Source of the DNA: Streptococcus loxodontisalivarius | GTDB lineage: Bacteria; Bacillota; Bacilli; Lactobacillales; Streptococcaceae | Direction: 5' to 3' | DNA: 63,970 nucleotides | Assembly: GCF_016908645.1 (NCBI RefSeq) | Contig: NZ_JAFBEH010000005.1 | Coordinates: forward strand, 1-63,970 | In this document: one piece after another, positions 54,972 to 63,639 of the stretch | Position numbering within the stretch: position 1 is the first letter of the stretch | Layout: every line of letters starts with the position of its first letter | The notes under the pieces: generated by a model | The model's input: only the letters and a program-made list of their open reading frames with translations | Databases searched by the model: none | Told to the model about the DNA's origin: nothing | Program-made: the position numbers and the translations under genes

Positions 54972-55547
54972 ATGCAGATTCTAGAAGACTTCGATGGTAA
55001 AGCATTACCAAAACTAGAAACGGACCGACTTATCTTGCGTCAGCGAACGGTGGAGGATGTGCCAGCCATGTTTGACTATGCTCAATTAGAAGAGGTCACA
55101 TACCCAGCAGGATTCCCACCAATTGCTAGCTTAGAAGATGAGTATGATTATTTTGAAAATCATTACTATCAGCGCTTGGAAAAGGAAAAGCTACCTTCGG
55201 GCTATGGCATTACCATTAAAGGGAGCGACCGAGTAATCGGCTCATGTGATTTTAACCACCGCCATGAAGATGATGTTTTTGAGATTGGCTACATGCTTCA
55301 TCCTGACTACTGGGGTTATGGCTATATGACTGAGGCTGTCGCTGCTTTGATTGAAGTCGGCTTTACCCTCCTCAATCTCCACAAAGTCGAAATCCGCTGC
55401 TATGACTACAATAAGCAAAGTCAGCGCGTGGCAGAAAAGCTAGGCTTCACACTTGAAGCTACCATCCGTGACCGTAAGGATAAAGAAGGAAATCGCTGTG
55501 CAGACCTAGCTTATGGATTGCTGAAGAGTGAGTGGGAGAAAAGGTAG
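54972..55547 (+). CDS. GNAT-family N-acetyltransferase
   Basis: This 191-residue protein belongs to the RimJ/RimL type. LETDRLILRQRTVEDVPAMFDY opens the fold, and IGYMLHPDYWGYGYMTEAVAALI is the acetyl-CoA pyrophosphate loop. NKQSQRVAEKLGFTLEATIRDR closes it. The ATG at 54972 follows AAGAGG, 18 bp after the HhH gene. It lies within the T-box unit upstream of valS. The acetyl acceptor is unknown. Confidence 0.9.
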   Translation: MQILEDFDGKALPKLETDRLILRQRTVEDVPAMFDYAQLEEVTYPAGFPPIASLEDEYDYFENHYYQRLEKEKLPSGYGITIKGSDRVIGSCDFNHRHEDDVFEIGYMLHPDYWGYGYMTEAVAALIEVGFTLLNLHKVEIRCYDYNKQSQRVAEKLGFTLEATIRDRKDKEGNRCADLAYGLLKSEWEKR

Positions 55548-55548
55548 A

Positions 55549-56442
55549 GTGTTTGAAACAAGTGATAATATTGATCAATTTATTCTTACATTAAGGGACT
55601 TAAATGAAATTATTGAAAAAAGAGCAAAGCTTAATTTACTGGATAATGCGGTGTTAGCAGAATCTTTTTATAAAGAAATTTTAAATACTTTATTTTCTTG
55701 GAAGTTAGAAAATTTAAATATTGAACAGTCCAATTTTGAAGCAATTGATTTAATTGATGATAAAAATAAAATTGTTGTTCAAATTTCATGTACTTGTGAG
55801 AATCAAAAAGTGCGTAGTACCATTTCTAAAGATGAATTAACTAAAGAAGATTATAAGGAATATGTACTTTACTTTGTTTTTATTGGAAAACAGAATAGCA
55901 ATATTAAAAATGGTAGATATAATAATACTTCACAATTGAATTTTGATCCCAAGAAGAATATTGTTTTAACAGAAGATTTAATAAAAAAGTTTCAGGATTT
56001 AACCCCAGCTTCTCAGCGTAAAATTCTTGATATTATTCAAAATTATCTAAGTAATGAGAAAAATGGAGAGAATATCTTATCAAAAAGAGAAATTTCAGAA
56101 AGAATTCTTGAAATTTTGGATGAGAATAGTGAAATCTTTTTTAAGTATGGTCCACATTCTAAAGTGGCTTCAACTAGTCCAATGAGTGAGTCTTCCTATA
56201 AAATTTGGAATAAGCAAAAGCAAAAAATTATTGAGAATAACAAAAATATATTAAATTTGTATAGTAAATATCAATCATTTTTTAGTAGAAAAGAAAAAGT
56301 GCTATTTAACAAATTTAAATCAAATGTTGAATCATTTGAATGTAATGACAAACAAAGACTAGATTCAAATGTATATGAATCATTTCCAGAAGACTTTCCA
56401 AAAATGTTAGAATCAATTATTAAAAATCAAGGAGTTAATTAA
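55549..56442 (+). CDS. SMEK-domain protein (putative conflict-system component)
   Basis: This protein of about 297 residues is AT-rich and unlike its neighbours. Residues 25-95 match my recollection of the SMEK domain: FYKEILNTLFSWKLENLN, NFEAIDLIDDKNKIVVQISC, then KVRSTISKDEL. The IDLIDD...VVQIS spacing recalls the D-QxS core of restriction-endonuclease-like folds. A helical C-terminal domain has FFKYGPHSK, a W and INNNKN-type pattern, and FPEDFPKML. The start is probably GTG at 55549 (AAAGG upstream). SMEK domains are known from ABC-three-component and related defence-like systems. Confidence 0.7.
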   Translation: MFETSDNIDQFILTLRDLNEIIEKRAKLNLLDNAVLAESFYKEILNTLFSWKLENLNIEQSNFEAIDLIDDKNKIVVQISCTCENQKVRSTISKDELTKEDYKEYVLYFVFIGKQNSNIKNGRYNNTSQLNFDPKKNIVLTEDLIKKFQDLTPASQRKILDIIQNYLSNEKNGENILSKREISERILEILDENSEIFFKYGPHSKVASTSPMSESSYKIWNKQKQKIIENNKNILNLYSKYQSFFSRKEKVLFNKFKSNVESFECNDKQRLDSNVYESFPEDFPKMLESIIKNQGVN

Positions 56443-56443
56443 A

Positions 56444-56854
56444 ATGGCTAATTTTAGCGATGAACCGAGAACGGAATCAGTAATCTTTTTTGAACAGGTA
56501 TTAGATAGACATGATAATGTTATTAGATTTGAAAGACAGGAAGATTTTACTTATAAACTAGTGCTTAGTGATGATAGGACATATTTAGTGTGGTTAACTA
56601 ATAAATATACCGTATCTATCAATGATGTAGTTGAAAAGATAAATGAAGATTTTGATGCTTTAGTTACTATTAGTATGTGGAATGGCTATACGTATGAAGC
56701 TAAAGAACATGCCTTACAAAATCATTTTGGTTTATTCAAAATCAGAGAATTTATGGGAGCATTAAATTACCCAGACCCATCTCAGTATTATATGGGGATT
56801 GACGAGGAAGATGGTAAAAAATTGTATGGGGAATCTCATTATAAATTTAACTGA
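56444..56854 (+). CDS. Small cassette protein with Mrr-like C-terminal pattern
   Basis: This 136-residue protein begins one base after the SMEK gene stop codon; AAGGAG precedes the ATG. The stretch DALVTISMWNGYTYEAKEHA followed by GLFKIREFMGALNY resembles the last part of Mrr-type endonuclease folds, but I see no D-ExK catalytic set. It may therefore be a non-catalytic partner. Its last 29 bp overlap the next gene. Confidence 0.6.
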   Translation: MANFSDEPRTESVIFFEQVLDRHDNVIRFERQEDFTYKLVLSDDRTYLVWLTNKYTVSINDVVEKINEDFDALVTISMWNGYTYEAKEHALQNHFGLFKIREFMGALNYPDPSQYYMGIDEEDGKKLYGESHYKFN

Positions 56855-57134
56855 TGATATTGGGTTAAAAAAACTACTTGATGAAACAATTCAATTCGAA
56901 CTTTATCAATTTGGTTCTTCATTAGAAAAAGAAGATTTTAACGATATTGATTTATTGTTGATTTACAAAAATAGTGAAAAAAACAATCAGAATCAAATAC
57001 TAATTCAAAAGAATGCAATTAAAATGTATTTATCTGAACAGTATCAGACTGATATTGATATAACTGTTTTATCAGAAAACGAAGAGATAGAGAAGAAATT
57101 TCTAGAGCAGGTTAACTATATAAAAATATATTAA
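56826..57134 (+). CDS. MNT-type nucleotidyltransferase
   Basis: This protein of about 102 residues has the minimal nucleotidyltransferase fold: [19 protein letters not shown] gives the hG-S...DxD motif, and DIDITVL supplies the third carboxylate. All three catalytic acids are present. The start is uncertain (ATG 56826, or ATG 56811, or TTG 56799); each overlaps the preceding gene. No HEPN partner is adjacent. It ends 13 bp before valS. With the two preceding genes it forms a compact AT-rich cassette. Confidence 0.7.
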   Translation: MGNLIINLTDDIGLKKLLDETIQFELYQFGSSLEKEDFNDIDLLLIYKNSEKNNQNQILIQKNAIKMYLSEQYQTDIDITVLSENEEIEKKFLEQVNYIKIY

Positions 57135-57147
57135 GGAGAAAAACTAT

Positions 57148-59799
57148 ATGTCAAAAGAATTATCACCAAAATACAATCCAGCCGAAGTTGAGGCTGGTCG
57201 TTATCAAACTTGGATTGACCAAGATGTTTTCAAGCCATCAGGAGATGCTGAGGCTAAGCCTTATTCTATCGTGATTCCACCACCAAATGTTACTGGTAAA
57301 TTGCACTTGGGTCACGCTTGGGATACTACGCTTCAAGATATCATCATTCGTCAAAAGCGTATGCAGGGCTTTGACACGCTTTGGCTTCCAGGTATGGACC
57401 ATGCTGGTATCGCTACTCAAGCTAAGGTTGAGGAGCGTCTGCGTGAGCAGGGCATTTCACGTTACGACCTCGGTCGTGAGAAATTCCTCGATAAAGTTTG
57501 GGAATGGAAAGACGAGTATGCGACTACAATCAAGGAGCAGTGGGGCAAAATGGGGCTATCTCTTGACTACTCACGTGAGCGTTTCACCCTTGATGAAGGT
57601 CTCTCAAAAGCTGTCCGCAAGGTCTTTGTAGAGCTTTACAAAAAAGGTTGGATCTACCGTGGTGAGTTCATCATCAACTGGGATCCAGCTGCCCGCACAG
57701 CCCTTTCTGATATCGAGGTTATCCACAAGGACGTCGAAGGTGCCTTCTACCACATGAATTATATGTTGGAAGATGGCTCGCGCGCTCTGGAGGTTGCTAC
57801 AACCCGTCCAGAGACCATGTTTGGGGATGTGGCTGTCGCTGTTAATCCAGAAGACCCACGTTACAAGGACTTGATTGGTAAAAATGTAATCCTGCCAATC
57901 GTTAACAAACCAATTCCAATCGTAGCTGACGAGCATGCTGATCCAGAATTTGGAACAGGTGTGGTTAAGATTACGCCAGCTCACGACCCTAACGACTTTG
58001 CGGTTGGTCAACGCCACAACTTGCCACAAGTTAACGTCATGAACGATGACGGTACTATGAATGAACTTGCTGGTGAATTCAATGGTATGGATCGCTTTGA
58101 AGCTCGTAAGGCTGTTGTTGCTAAGTTGGAAGAACTCGGTGCTCTTGTTGAAATCGAGAAAATGACACACTCAGTTGGTCACTCAGAACGTACTGGTGTC
58201 GTAGTTGAGCCACGCTTGTCAACACAATGGTTCGTTAAGATGGACCAATTGGCTAAGAATGCCATTGCCAACCAAGACACAGATGATAAGGTTGAATTCT
58301 ACCCACCTCGTTTCAACGATACTTTCTTGTCATGGATGGAAAATGTTCATGACTGGGTTATTTCACGTCAATTGTGGTGGGGTCACCAAATCCCTGCTTG
58401 GTACAATGAAGCAGGTGAGATGTATGTCGGTGAAGAGGCTCCAGAAGGTGACGGTTGGACACAAGATTCAGATGTTCTTGACACATGGTTCAGCTCTGCC
58501 CTTTGGCCATTCTCAACCATGGGTTGGCCTGACACTGAAGCAGCTGACTTCAAACGCTACTTCCCAACGTCAACCTTGGTAACTGGCTATGACATCATCT
58601 TCTTCTGGGTGTCACGCATGATCTTCCAATCCCTTGAATTTACAGGGCGTCAGCCATTCTCAAATGTCCTTATACATGGGCTTATCCGTGACGAAGAAGG
58701 TCGCAAGATGTCTAAATCGCTTGGTAACGGTATTGACCCTATGGATGTCATCGAGAAATACGGTGCTGACAGCCTTCGTTGGTTCTTGTCAAATGGCTCT
58801 GCTCCAGGTCAGGACGTTCGTTTCTCTTACGAGAAAATGGATGCCTCATGGAACTTCATTAACAAGATTTGGAACATCTCACGTTATATCCTCATGAACA
58901 ATGAAGGCTTGACACTTGAGCAAGCGACAGCTAATGTTGACCAAGTTGCGTCAGGTGCTGCAGGAAATGTGACTGACCGCTGGATTCTCCACAACCTCAA
59001 TGAAACAATCGCTAAGGTTACAGAAAACTTTGACAAGTTTGAATTTGGTGTTGCTGGCCACATCCTTTACAACTTTATCTGGGAAGAGTTTGCCAACTGG
59101 TATGTTGAGTTGACTAAGGAAGTCCTTTACAGCGACAACGAAGACGAGAAAGTCATCACACGCTCTGTTCTCCTTTACACTTTGGATAAGATTTTGCGCC
59201 TTCTCCACCCAATCATGCCATTCGTGACAGAAGAAATCTTCGGTCAGTATGCAGATAGCTCAATCGTAACAGCTGCTTACCCAACGGTTAACCCAGCCTT
59301 TGAAAATGCTGCTGCCCACAAGGGAGTTGAAAGCTTGAAGGACTTGATTCGTTCCGTGCGAAATAGCAGAGCAGAGGTAAATGTTGCTCCATCTAAACCA
59401 ATCACTATCTTGGTTAAGACAAGCGACAGCGAACTTGAAAGCTTCTTCAAAGACAATAGCAACTACATCAAACGTTTCACAAACCCAGAAACACTTGAAA
59501 TCAGCTCAGCTATTGCCACACCAGAACTAGCCATGTCATCAGTCATCACAGGAGCGGAAATCTTCCTCCCACTTGCTGACCTTCTCAACGTTGAAGAAGA
59601 GTTGGCACGACTTGAAAAAGAACTCGCCAAATGGCAAAAAGAACTGGACATGGTAGGCAAAAAACTCAGCAACGAACGCTTCGTAGCCAACGCCAAACCA
59701 GAAGTTGTCCAAAAAGAAAAAGACAAACAAACCGACTACCAAACAAAATTCGATGCCACACAAGAACGTATCGAAGAAATGAAGAAGTTGGTGGGGTAA
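57148..59799 (+). CDS. valS: Valyl-tRNA synthetase
   Basis: This 883-residue class I synthetase has [15 protein letters not shown] (HIGH motif) near residue 45 and KMSKSLGNG near 525. A CP1 editing domain ([23 protein letters not shown]) and a C-terminal coiled coil (about 805-880) complete it. TAAGGAG precedes the ATG. It is the natural target of the valine T-box at 53.5 kb, now separated from it by the HhH, GNAT and three-gene cassette. Confidence 0.98.
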   Translation: MSKELSPKYNPAEVEAGRYQTWIDQDVFKPSGDAEAKPYSIVIPPPNVTGKLHLGHAWDTTLQDIIIRQKRMQGFDTLWLPGMDHAGIATQAKVEERLREQGISRYDLGREKFLDKVWEWKDEYATTIKEQWGKMGLSLDYSRERFTLDEGLSKAVRKVFVELYKKGWIYRGEFIINWDPAARTALSDIEVIHKDVEGAFYHMNYMLEDGSRALEVATTRPETMFGDVAVAVNPEDPRYKDLIGKNVILPIVNKPIPIVADEHADPEFGTGVVKITPAHDPNDFAVGQRHNLPQVNVMNDDGTMNELAGEFNGMDRFEARKAVVAKLEELGALVEIEKMTHSVGHSERTGVVVEPRLSTQWFVKMDQLAKNAIANQDTDDKVEFYPPRFNDTFLSWMENVHDWVISRQLWWGHQIPAWYNEAGEMYVGEEAPEGDGWTQDSDVLDTWFSSALWPFSTMGWPDTEAADFKRYFPTSTLVTGYDIIFFWVSRMIFQSLEFTGRQPFSNVLIHGLIRDEEGRKMSKSLGNGIDPMDVIEKYGADSLRWFLSNGSAPGQDVRFSYEKMDASWNFINKIWNISRYILMNNEGLTLEQATANVDQVASGAAGNVTDRWILHNLNETIAKVTENFDKFEFGVAGHILYNFIWEEFANWYVELTKEVLYSDNEDEKVITRSVLLYTLDKILRLLHPIMPFVTEEIFGQYADSSIVTAAYPTVNPAFENAAAHKGVESLKDLIRSVRNSRAEVNVAPSKPITILVKTSDSELESFFKDNSNYIKRFTNPETLEISSAIATPELAMSSVITGAEIFLPLADLLNVEEELARLEKELAKWQKELDMVGKKLSNERFVANAKPEVVQKEKDKQTDYQTKFDATQERIEEMKKLVG

Positions 59800-59807
59800 A
59801 AATATAG

Positions 59808-59836
59808 AAAACGCTATCATAATGATGGCGTTTTTT
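59808..59836 (+). terminator. Terminator of valS
   Basis: AAACGCTATCAT pairs with GATGGCGTTT, followed by T. The -10 of the next gene begins three bases after the T run. Confidence 0.88.
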
Positions 59837-59844
59837 GGTATAAT
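59836..59844 (+). promoter_or_regulatory. Extended -10 promoter of the 778-residue gene
   Basis: TGGTATAAT follows the valS terminator T run directly; GGAGG lies before the ATG at 59867. Confidence 0.65.
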
Positions 59845-59866
59845 GAGAATTGGAGGTTGATTAAAG

Positions 59867-62203
59867 ATGAATTTTGTATACATAGCATTATTAATAGTTT
59901 TTTTCTTTGTGTGGTTAACTGGTAAGACGGTATATTATGTGATTAATACAACATTTCGAGACTGGTTTCCGTTTTTATATTTTCTCTATTTATTGTTTTT
60001 CAGGATAATTCCAAATAATATTCATGAATTCAATTTTGTTGCTTCTATAGTTTTTTTCTTTTTTATTATTTCAATTTATAAAGACTTTTTCCGTGGATTG
60101 AGGATTATTATAGGTGGGTGTTCACTTGGATATCAATCTATTGAAATATTTGATAAGATAAAAGAATATTTATTTAAAGAAAAATTAGAAAATGTGGCTG
60201 AATTTTTGTTAGCTACAGCTCTAATTGGATTCATTTATATTTACATGAATAATGACACTCTATATATAAGCTTGGCTGATAAAAGCACTATAGAATTGTT
60301 AGGCTTCATAGTTGGTATTTTTAGTATGTACGGGATTTATATTGGTTTTTTACAATATTTAGCTGGTGATGTAAAATCCGATACTTATCTAGGGAGAAGT
60401 AAAGTTAATTATCTTATTAGGAAATCATTTTGGTATCAAATAACACAATCAAAAATATTTTTGATGATGTTACTGGCTACTGTAATTATCCCAGTAGCAG
60501 TGAAACTAAATATAGCTTTCACAAAGGAGTTTACCATACTATGGCAGACTTCTTATATGCTATTATTAGTCATTTATATTTTTTTACTGAGGACAAGTTT
60601 ATATATTATTAGAGTTGCGTTCTTAATGAAATCAAAAGATGATGGAAATTTAAAAAATAATATGAGAAGGCAATTTCAGAGAGAATATAAAAATGCATTT
60701 TGGATACAATATAGAAGCGAAAAATACAGATCGGTAGATTTTATTAAAAATTATTTAAGTTATGATATAAACAAAGTAAATGAGAATGAAAAATTAGAAT
60801 TTATACAAACAGTTTTTGAAAGTGATTATTTAAATGAAGACACACTTTATAGAACAATAATTGAGAAAGTAAGTTCAGATTATGGATTACTTAAATGGAA
60901 AATTTTAAAGAATAAATTATTAACTAAGTTCGAAACTTGGTTTGTAAAGACTACCTCATCTGTAAAAAGTGTACAAGATAGAAATAATGTAGCAATATCT
61001 GAAGAATGGCAACATTTTTATTCTTACTATAAAAAATTCTCTGAATCTAAATGGGAATTTTTGACAGAAATATCAGATACGAAGATAAATACGTTTTATC
61101 ACTACTATCCTTTAATAAGAGATGATGAAAAAATTATTGAACAAATATTAAACAAACAAAATGTTGATCAAATTTTAAGAGTGGAACTAAGTAGTAATTC
61201 TTCAAGGTGGCGGAGTTTTGATTTGAATGACAGTATTTTAATTAAGTTATTTAATATTAAGTGTCAGCTTGTGACCGATATAAGTCATCTAAATAAACTA
61301 ATAAAAGATACAGAAGAATCTACAAGAGATCTTAACGATAAAGAGAAATTTTCAGAGTTACAAATACATTTTTTCAATGAACTGGAAAAATATAAATGGA
61401 AAAAATTGATTTCTTTAAAAGAAAAAATTGATAAAGATATTTATCTTTCTAGTAATAAGGGGGTGTATTATAATTCAAATCAAGATAGGGTGGAATTAAT
61501 CGATAATAGTGATCTCTATTCAGAAATTTTTTTGGAGCAAATTATAAAAAAATATAATGATAATTTGTATAAATCGATGAATCCAATTTATCAAATTTTA
61601 TACCATCTATACAATGATACAGCTGATTTAGATTGTAGGATAGATAGTATAGTTCGGAACTTAGAAATTCCAATTGAACTTATTGCTTCAGAAATTGTAA
61701 AATTAATTTATCGTAGCAGAGTATTAGAAGGTGGAATCATAAAGAAACACTATAATAATGTCTTGGAGAATAGATTATGGAAATATAAAGTTTATCAAGA
61801 AAAATACAACCAATTAGATATGTTGAAGAATCATGTTGATACAGTAAATAATAACTTTTTACCGATCTTTAATAAAAATAGGCTAGTTGGTGAATTTGAC
61901 ATTGATTCTAAAGTAAAAGAGTTAGAACTTGAAGTAAAAGAGTTAAAACTTTTTATCAGTTTAATTAAGCTAGGAGACATGAATAAGACCCCGATAAGTG
62001 TTGATTCCTTAGATAATAATCAAATATTAAAAAAGAGAAATGACAAGGTGGTTGAACTCATTAATAAATACGATAATGATGTAGTATTTAGTGCTATTGC
62101 ATTATTTAAAAATATAGATTTAGTAACTGACAATGGATTAAATTACTTATACTGTCCAATTCCTAATAGAGTTGAGCTAGAGAGTCAGTCATGGTTTTAT
62201 TAA
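59867..62203 (+). CDS. Large membrane protein of unknown function
   Basis: This 778-residue, very AT-rich gene product has about seven or eight membrane helices in the first 260 residues (near 2-20, 33-50, 58-74, 112-128, 143-165, 196-216, 226-250). A long cytoplasmic region rich in Lys, Asn, Ile and Tyr follows, with coiled-coil potential near 430-480 and 655-690. I see no nucleotide-binding, nuclease or protease motif. Composition unlike the surrounding housekeeping genes suggests recent transfer. It stands between valS and decayed remnants ahead of fic. It may be a phage-defence or surface protein, which is guesswork. Confidence 0.75.
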   Translation: MNFVYIALLIVFFFVWLTGKTVYYVINTTFRDWFPFLYFLYLLFFRIIPNNIHEFNFVASIVFFFFIISIYKDFFRGLRIIIGGCSLGYQSIEIFDKIKEYLFKEKLENVAEFLLATALIGFIYIYMNNDTLYISLADKSTIELLGFIVGIFSMYGIYIGFLQYLAGDVKSDTYLGRSKVNYLIRKSFWYQITQSKIFLMMLLATVIIPVAVKLNIAFTKEFTILWQTSYMLLLVIYIFLLRTSLYIIRVAFLMKSKDDGNLKNNMRRQFQREYKNAFWIQYRSEKYRSVDFIKNYLSYDINKVNENEKLEFIQTVFESDYLNEDTLYRTIIEKVSSDYGLLKWKILKNKLLTKFETWFVKTTSSVKSVQDRNNVAISEEWQHFYSYYKKFSESKWEFLTEISDTKINTFYHYYPLIRDDEKIIEQILNKQNVDQILRVELSSNSSRWRSFDLNDSILIKLFNIKCQLVTDISHLNKLIKDTEESTRDLNDKEKFSELQIHFFNELEKYKWKKLISLKEKIDKDIYLSSNKGVYYNSNQDRVELIDNSDLYSEIFLEQIIKKYNDNLYKSMNPIYQILYHLYNDTADLDCRIDSIVRNLEIPIELIASEIVKLIYRSRVLEGGIIKKHYNNVLENRLWKYKVYQEKYNQLDMLKNHVDTVNNNFLPIFNKNRLVGEFDIDSKVKELELEVKELKLFISLIKLGDMNKTPISVDSLDNNQILKKRNDKVVELINKYDNDVVFSAIALFKNIDLVTDNGLNYLYCPIPNRVELESQSWFY

Positions 62204-62268
62204 TATAATTTGTTAATATATAACAATACTTAAATAATGATATATTAAATACCAAGGAGCTAGCGTGA

Positions 62269-62439
62269 CAAATTCCGAGATTTTTATCATATATAGGAAG
62301 TACAGTATTGCCGCTTTCTTTTATCATATTTGCTAATAAATTTGAAGTGTATGTAAGGGTGACTCATGATTTGAATTACCCCAATTTTCCTTTTGATTTA
62401 CGTAATATCCACGTTATTCCTGATAATAAAATAATGTGA
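62269..62439 (+). pseudogene. Decayed coding remnant, TIR/SAVED-like tail suspected
   Basis: This is an open stretch of 57 codons without a start codon. It reads LPLSFIIFANKFEVYVRVTH then PNFPFDLRNIHVIPDNKIM and a stop. The PFDLRNIHVI tail recalls the end of TIR-like or related sensor domains (PFDLR...I.Y pattern). An upstream GTG with AAGGAG (62265) opens a different short frame that stops at once. It looks like the end of a broken gene. Confidence 0.4.
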
Positions 62440-62562
62440 TTATGGAAGTTCACCTGTCAATCTTTCTCTATTGCGGCTATCGTAAAGAAGTTCAAAAAAG
62501 GTATCTGCATCTGTAACTCGCTTAGTGTAGTATGGTTGTGTATTGCAAATCTCCAACAAGCC
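62440..62562 (-). pseudogene. Decayed coding remnant, C-terminal piece
   Basis: On the minus strand about 40 codons read LLEICNTQPYYTKRVTDADT then FFELLYDSRNRERLTGELP and stop, with convincing amino-acid composition but no start. The 5' end runs into the terminator hairpin before fic. I do not recognise the family. It abuts the plus-strand remnant tail to tail. Confidence 0.4.
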
Positions 62563-62589
62563 CAATCGTAAGGTTAGGCTTGTTTTTTT
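62555..62589 (+). terminator. Terminator upstream of fic
   Basis: AACAAGCCCAA pairs with TTAGGCTTGTT, followed by TTTTT. Confidence 0.85.
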
Positions 62590-62597
62590 GGTATAAT
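62589..62597 (+). promoter_or_regulatory. Extended -10 promoter of fic
   Basis: TGGTATAAT directly follows the terminator T run, 46 bp before the start. Confidence 0.65.
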
Positions 62598-62643
62598 ATA
62601 AAGAGTAACAAACTACAACACCAGTTTAGAAAGGCTGACAAGA

Positions 62644-63447
62644 ATGCAAGCAACATACAACATTGATAATCCTGAATTGTCATATCAGATCAAACTGGAT
62701 CTTTGGGAGACTGGCTTCGGTCTTCAGAAGGTAGATGGTTTGAGTCCGTCAGCTTATATGGTGGAGCTTGCTGAGAAGCAGGCGCGTGGTGATTACTCTT
62801 ACGAGCAGGTCTATGAGGAAATCACAGATTATCATAGAACAAAGGATGATAGTACTACTGAGGCTGATTTGGTTTCCTTGAGAATAGCAGAGCTATTGTC
62901 ACGAAGTGGATTTTCTTTTAGCCCAGCTACGCTATTAACGATTCATAAGGAACTTTTTCAGGATATTTTTGATGAGTCAATCCCTGTTGGACAGTTTCGT
63001 CAGACTAACATTTCTAAAAAAGAAGATGTTTTAAGAGGAGAGAGTGTTGTTTATGCTGATTTTTCTATGATTCAAGCAACGCTTGACTATGATTTTCAAC
63101 AAGAAAAGTCTTTTCAATACTCAGGACTTTCAAAGAAAGCTATTGTTGCTCATATTCAATCTTTCATTTCGGGTATTTGGCAGATTCACCCTTTTAGAGA
63201 GGGAAATACGAGAACGACAACGGTTTTTCTTATCAAATATCTGCGTGAATTCGGTTTTGAAGTTGATAATAGACCTTTTCAAAAGCATGCACAGTTTTTC
63301 AGAGATGCCTTGGTTTTAGATAATGCTAAAATTCTACAAAAGCGACCAGAATTTTTGACAGCCTTTTTCGAAAATCTTCTGTTAGGTAGCGAAAATAAAT
63401 TATATGAAGAAGAGATGTATAAAAGTTTAGGTTTAGAAAAATTCTAA
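62644..63447 (+). CDS. Fic-domain protein
   Basis: This 267-residue protein has the Fic catalytic loop HPFREGNTRTTTVF near residue 180. Upstream is the family segment TLLTIHKELFQDIFDESIPVGQFRQTNI (about 100-125). Fic enzymes transfer AMP or other nucleotide moieties to protein hydroxyls. I do not see a separate antitoxin gene, and the regulatory helix could not be located with confidence. AAGG lies before the ATG. It has its own promoter behind a terminator. Confidence 0.9.
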   Translation: MQATYNIDNPELSYQIKLDLWETGFGLQKVDGLSPSAYMVELAEKQARGDYSYEQVYEEITDYHRTKDDSTTEADLVSLRIAELLSRSGFSFSPATLLTIHKELFQDIFDESIPVGQFRQTNISKKEDVLRGESVVYADFSMIQATLDYDFQQEKSFQYSGLSKKAIVAHIQSFISGIWQIHPFREGNTRTTTVFLIKYLREFGFEVDNRPFQKHAQFFRDALVLDNAKILQKRPEFLTAFFENLLLGSENKLYEEEMYKSLGLEKF

Positions 63448-63535
63448 CAGACTAGGATTGCAAATTTAAGTTTTATTTTAGGGAAGATTTATATACTATA
63501 ACCATCCTAAAACTTTTCTTTTTCATAAATCTCCT

Positions 63536-63570
63536 GAAATAGTCGACTTACGTCGGCTATTTCTTTTTTT
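63536..63570 (+). terminator. Terminator of fic
   Basis: GAAATAGTCGAC pairs with GTCGGCTATTTC around TTAC, followed by seven T. Confidence 0.92.
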
Positions 63571-63639
63571 ATAGGTAACTTTTTTATCCCGAATAATCAT
63601 TTTATGAGGTTATTTTAGTGCTAAATTTCCGTTAGTTCT

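Noticed and set aside
56799..56854. Frameshift between the small cassette protein and the nucleotidyltransferase
   Set aside because: Both products look complete, and a short overlap with an internal start explains the arrangement.
57604..58170. Long antisense frame within valS
   Set aside because: It is a shadow of the strongly biased valS coding sequence, without a ribosome site or family resemblance.
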